From an uncultured Acidimicrobiaceae bacterium (GTDB lineage: Bacteria > Actinomycetota > Acidimicrobiia > Acidimicrobiales > Ilumatobacteraceae): a stretch of 6,616 nt of DNA. The translations under genes were made by a program, and so were the position numbers. Positions 5,793-6,616 of the stretch are shown piece by piece (position 1 is the stretch's first letter; each line of letters begins with the position of its first letter). Under the pieces are notes generated by a model that saw only the letters and a program-made list of their open reading frames with translations, made no database searches and was not told where the DNA came from. Where the stretch lies: positions 1 through 6,616 of the forward strand of contig CAIXHI010000388.1 of assembly GCA_903919215.1 (NCBI GenBank), given 5' to 3'.

Positions 5793-5809
5793 TTGACACA
5801 CTGTGTCAA
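5793..5809. promoter_or_regulatory. Perfect 17-bp palindrome, likely repressor operator
   Basis: TTGACACA-C-TGTGTCAA is an exact inverted repeat of 8 bp arms around one central base. It lies 52 nt before the SDR start codon and overlaps a consensus -35. Size and symmetry fit a TetR- or GntR-type dimer; the regulator is not in the window. A 1-nt loop makes an RNA hairpin role unlikely. Confidence 0.6.
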
Positions 5810-5822
5810 TGGTGGGTACCGT
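5793..5822 (+). promoter_or_regulatory. Candidate promoter of the SDR gene
   Basis: TTGACA (5793-5798) is a perfect -35, followed after 18 nt by TACCGT (5817-5822), a weak -10 keeping TA and the final T. It points to the SDR gene, leaving a short leader. The -35 is embedded in the palindrome, which would give repression by occlusion. Confidence 0.4.
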
Positions 5823-5833
5823 GCCCGCCTCGG

Positions 5834-5862
5834 GGAGTTCACACACCTACAAGGAGTTCACA
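5834..5862 (+). repeat. Direct repeat duplicating the ribosome binding site
   Basis: GGAGTTCACA occurs at 5834-5843 and again at 5853-5862, 19 bp apart. The second copy forms the functional AAGGAG ribosome binding site and ends in the A of the ATG. The first copy has no start codon at the right distance. It may be a small tandem duplication or a standby binding site. Confidence 0.4.
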
Positions 5863-6616
5863 TGTCAAGGAGCTTGGCCGGCAAGGTCGCGTTCATCACC
5901 GGTGCAGGCCGTGGCCAAGGCCGCGCCCATGCAGTCCGGATGGCTGAGGAAGGCGCCGACATCGTCGCCGTCGACATCTGCCGCCAGATCGAGTCGAACC
6001 CGTACCCGCTGTCGTCGTCGGAAGATCTCGCCGAGACAGCCGGTCTGGTGAAGGCGCTCGGCCGCAAGTGCATCGCCATCGAAGCCGATGTGCGCAGCCG
6101 CCCGGCGCTCGCCGAGGCCACGTCCACCGCGGCCCGTGAGTTGGGCAAGATCGACATCGTCGTGGCCAACGCCGGCATCCTGCCGATGGCCATGGGCGAC
6201 CCCGATCCGCAGGACTTCATCGACGCCACCGACGTCGATCTGCTCGGCGTGATGAACGCCGTCGCCGCCTGCTACCAGTACCTTCCCGACGGTGCCTCGA
6301 TCATCATCACCGGCAGCACCGCCGGCATGATGCCGAACACCACCGCCAACCCCGCGATGGGTCCTGGCAGCCAGGGCTACGGCTGGAGCAAGCGTGTGCT
6401 CATCGAGTACACCGAGCAGATGGCGCTCGTACTGGCACCGCGGTTCATCCGCGTGAACTGCATGCACCCGACGAACTGCAACACGCACCTGCTGAACAAC
6501 GACGGTCTGTACCGGGTGTTTCGCCCCGACCTGGAGAACCCCACCCGCGAGGACGTCCTCCCGGCCTTCACCCACTTCCAGGCGATGCCGATCCCGTACG
6601 TCGAGCCCAGCGACAT
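5862..6616 (+). CDS. Mycofactocin-coupled SDR family oxidoreductase, 3' end outside window
   Basis: This is a cytosolic NAD-dependent short-chain dehydrogenase/reductase acting on an alcohol or ketone. The Rossmann motif TGAGRGQG is at 13-20, NAGI at 103-106, S152 is in GSTAG, and the catalytic pair Y173/K177 is in YGWSK. Several features fit the TIGR03971/carveol dehydrogenase-like group: AGRGQGRAHAVRMAEEGADI, VDIC at 37-40, the YPLSSSEDLAET insert, VRVN-like IRVNCMHPTNCNTHL (196-210) and FRPDLENPTREDV (220-232). In that group NAD(H) is held tightly and reoxidised through the peptide cofactor mycofactocin. The frame stays open to the window edge at PYVEPSD, so roughly the last 30 residues are missing. 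The ATG at 5862 has AAGGAG 5 nt upstream. It is divergent from the secretion cassette and preceded by a likely operator. The substrate cannot be read from the sequence. Confidence 0.9.
   Translation, partial: MSRSLAGKVAFITGAGRGQGRAHAVRMAEEGADIVAVDICRQIESNPYPLSSSEDLAETAGLVKALGRKCIAIEADVRSRPALAEATSTAARELGKIDIVVANAGILPMAMGDPDPQDFIDATDVDLLGVMNAVAACYQYLPDGASIIITGSTAGMMPNTTANPAMGPGSQGYGWSKRVLIEYTEQMALVLAPRFIRVNCMHPTNCNTHLLNNDGLYRVFRPDLENPTREDVLPAFTHFQAMPIPYVEPSD

Noticed and set aside
5865..6575. Minus-strand open frame of 236 codons opposite the SDR gene
   Set aside because: It is the antisense shadow of an SDR with an intact Rossmann motif and catalytic Y-x-x-x-K.
1..6616. CRISPR arrays, tRNA/rRNA genes, insertion sequences, toxin-antitoxin or phage genes
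   Set aside because: No spaced repeats, no tRNA-like cloverleaf, no transposase or integrase motifs and no such gene pairs were seen on either strand.

Overview
The window is GC-rich, with strong GC bias at third codon positions. It carries a mycofactocin-type short-chain dehydrogenase, a FadE/ACAD11-like acyl-CoA dehydrogenase, a DUF35-type Zn-ribbon/OB-fold protein and an LCMT-type methyltransferase. Together these suggest a high-GC actinobacterium, possibly of the Acidimicrobiia/Ilumatobacter kind. That placement is an inference from gene content and was not tested by a search.

Layout, left to right. (1) Positions 1-320, plus strand: the 3' part of a DUF35-type Zn-ribbon/OB-fold protein. 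(2) Positions 327-371: a near-perfect long hairpin between two convergent genes. (3) Positions 381-1697, minus: acyl-CoA dehydrogenase. (4) Positions 1785-2603, minus: LCMT/TIGR00027-type SAM-dependent methyltransferase. (5) Positions 2652-5596, minus: a three-gene surface/secretion cassette. Its transcription order is a TasA/camelysin-like exported protein, a SipW-type (Ser-His) signal peptidase fused to a LamG/concanavalin-like domain, and a second TasA-like exported protein. (6) Positions 5597-5861: a divergent intergenic region with an AT-rich leader on the cassette side and a perfect 17-bp palindrome overlapping a -35-like element on the other side. (7) Positions 5862-6616, plus: a mycofactocin-linked SDR, cut by the window edge.

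The cassette is the most interesting part. Both small proteins begin with a hydrophobic signal segment ending in SYAA followed by F, the kind of site SipW cuts in TasA. The signal peptidase carries its own copy of that site (SAA|F, residue 251|252) after a third membrane segment, just before its LamG domain. The simplest reading is a dedicated peptidase that processes two fibre- or matrix-like subunits and also releases its own lectin-like C-terminus, possibly by self-cleavage. The flanking genes are ordinary acyl-CoA/redox metabolism and need not be functionally connected. All five minus-strand genes are co-oriented, but the gaps (58, 148, 48 and 87 nt) allow internal promoters.
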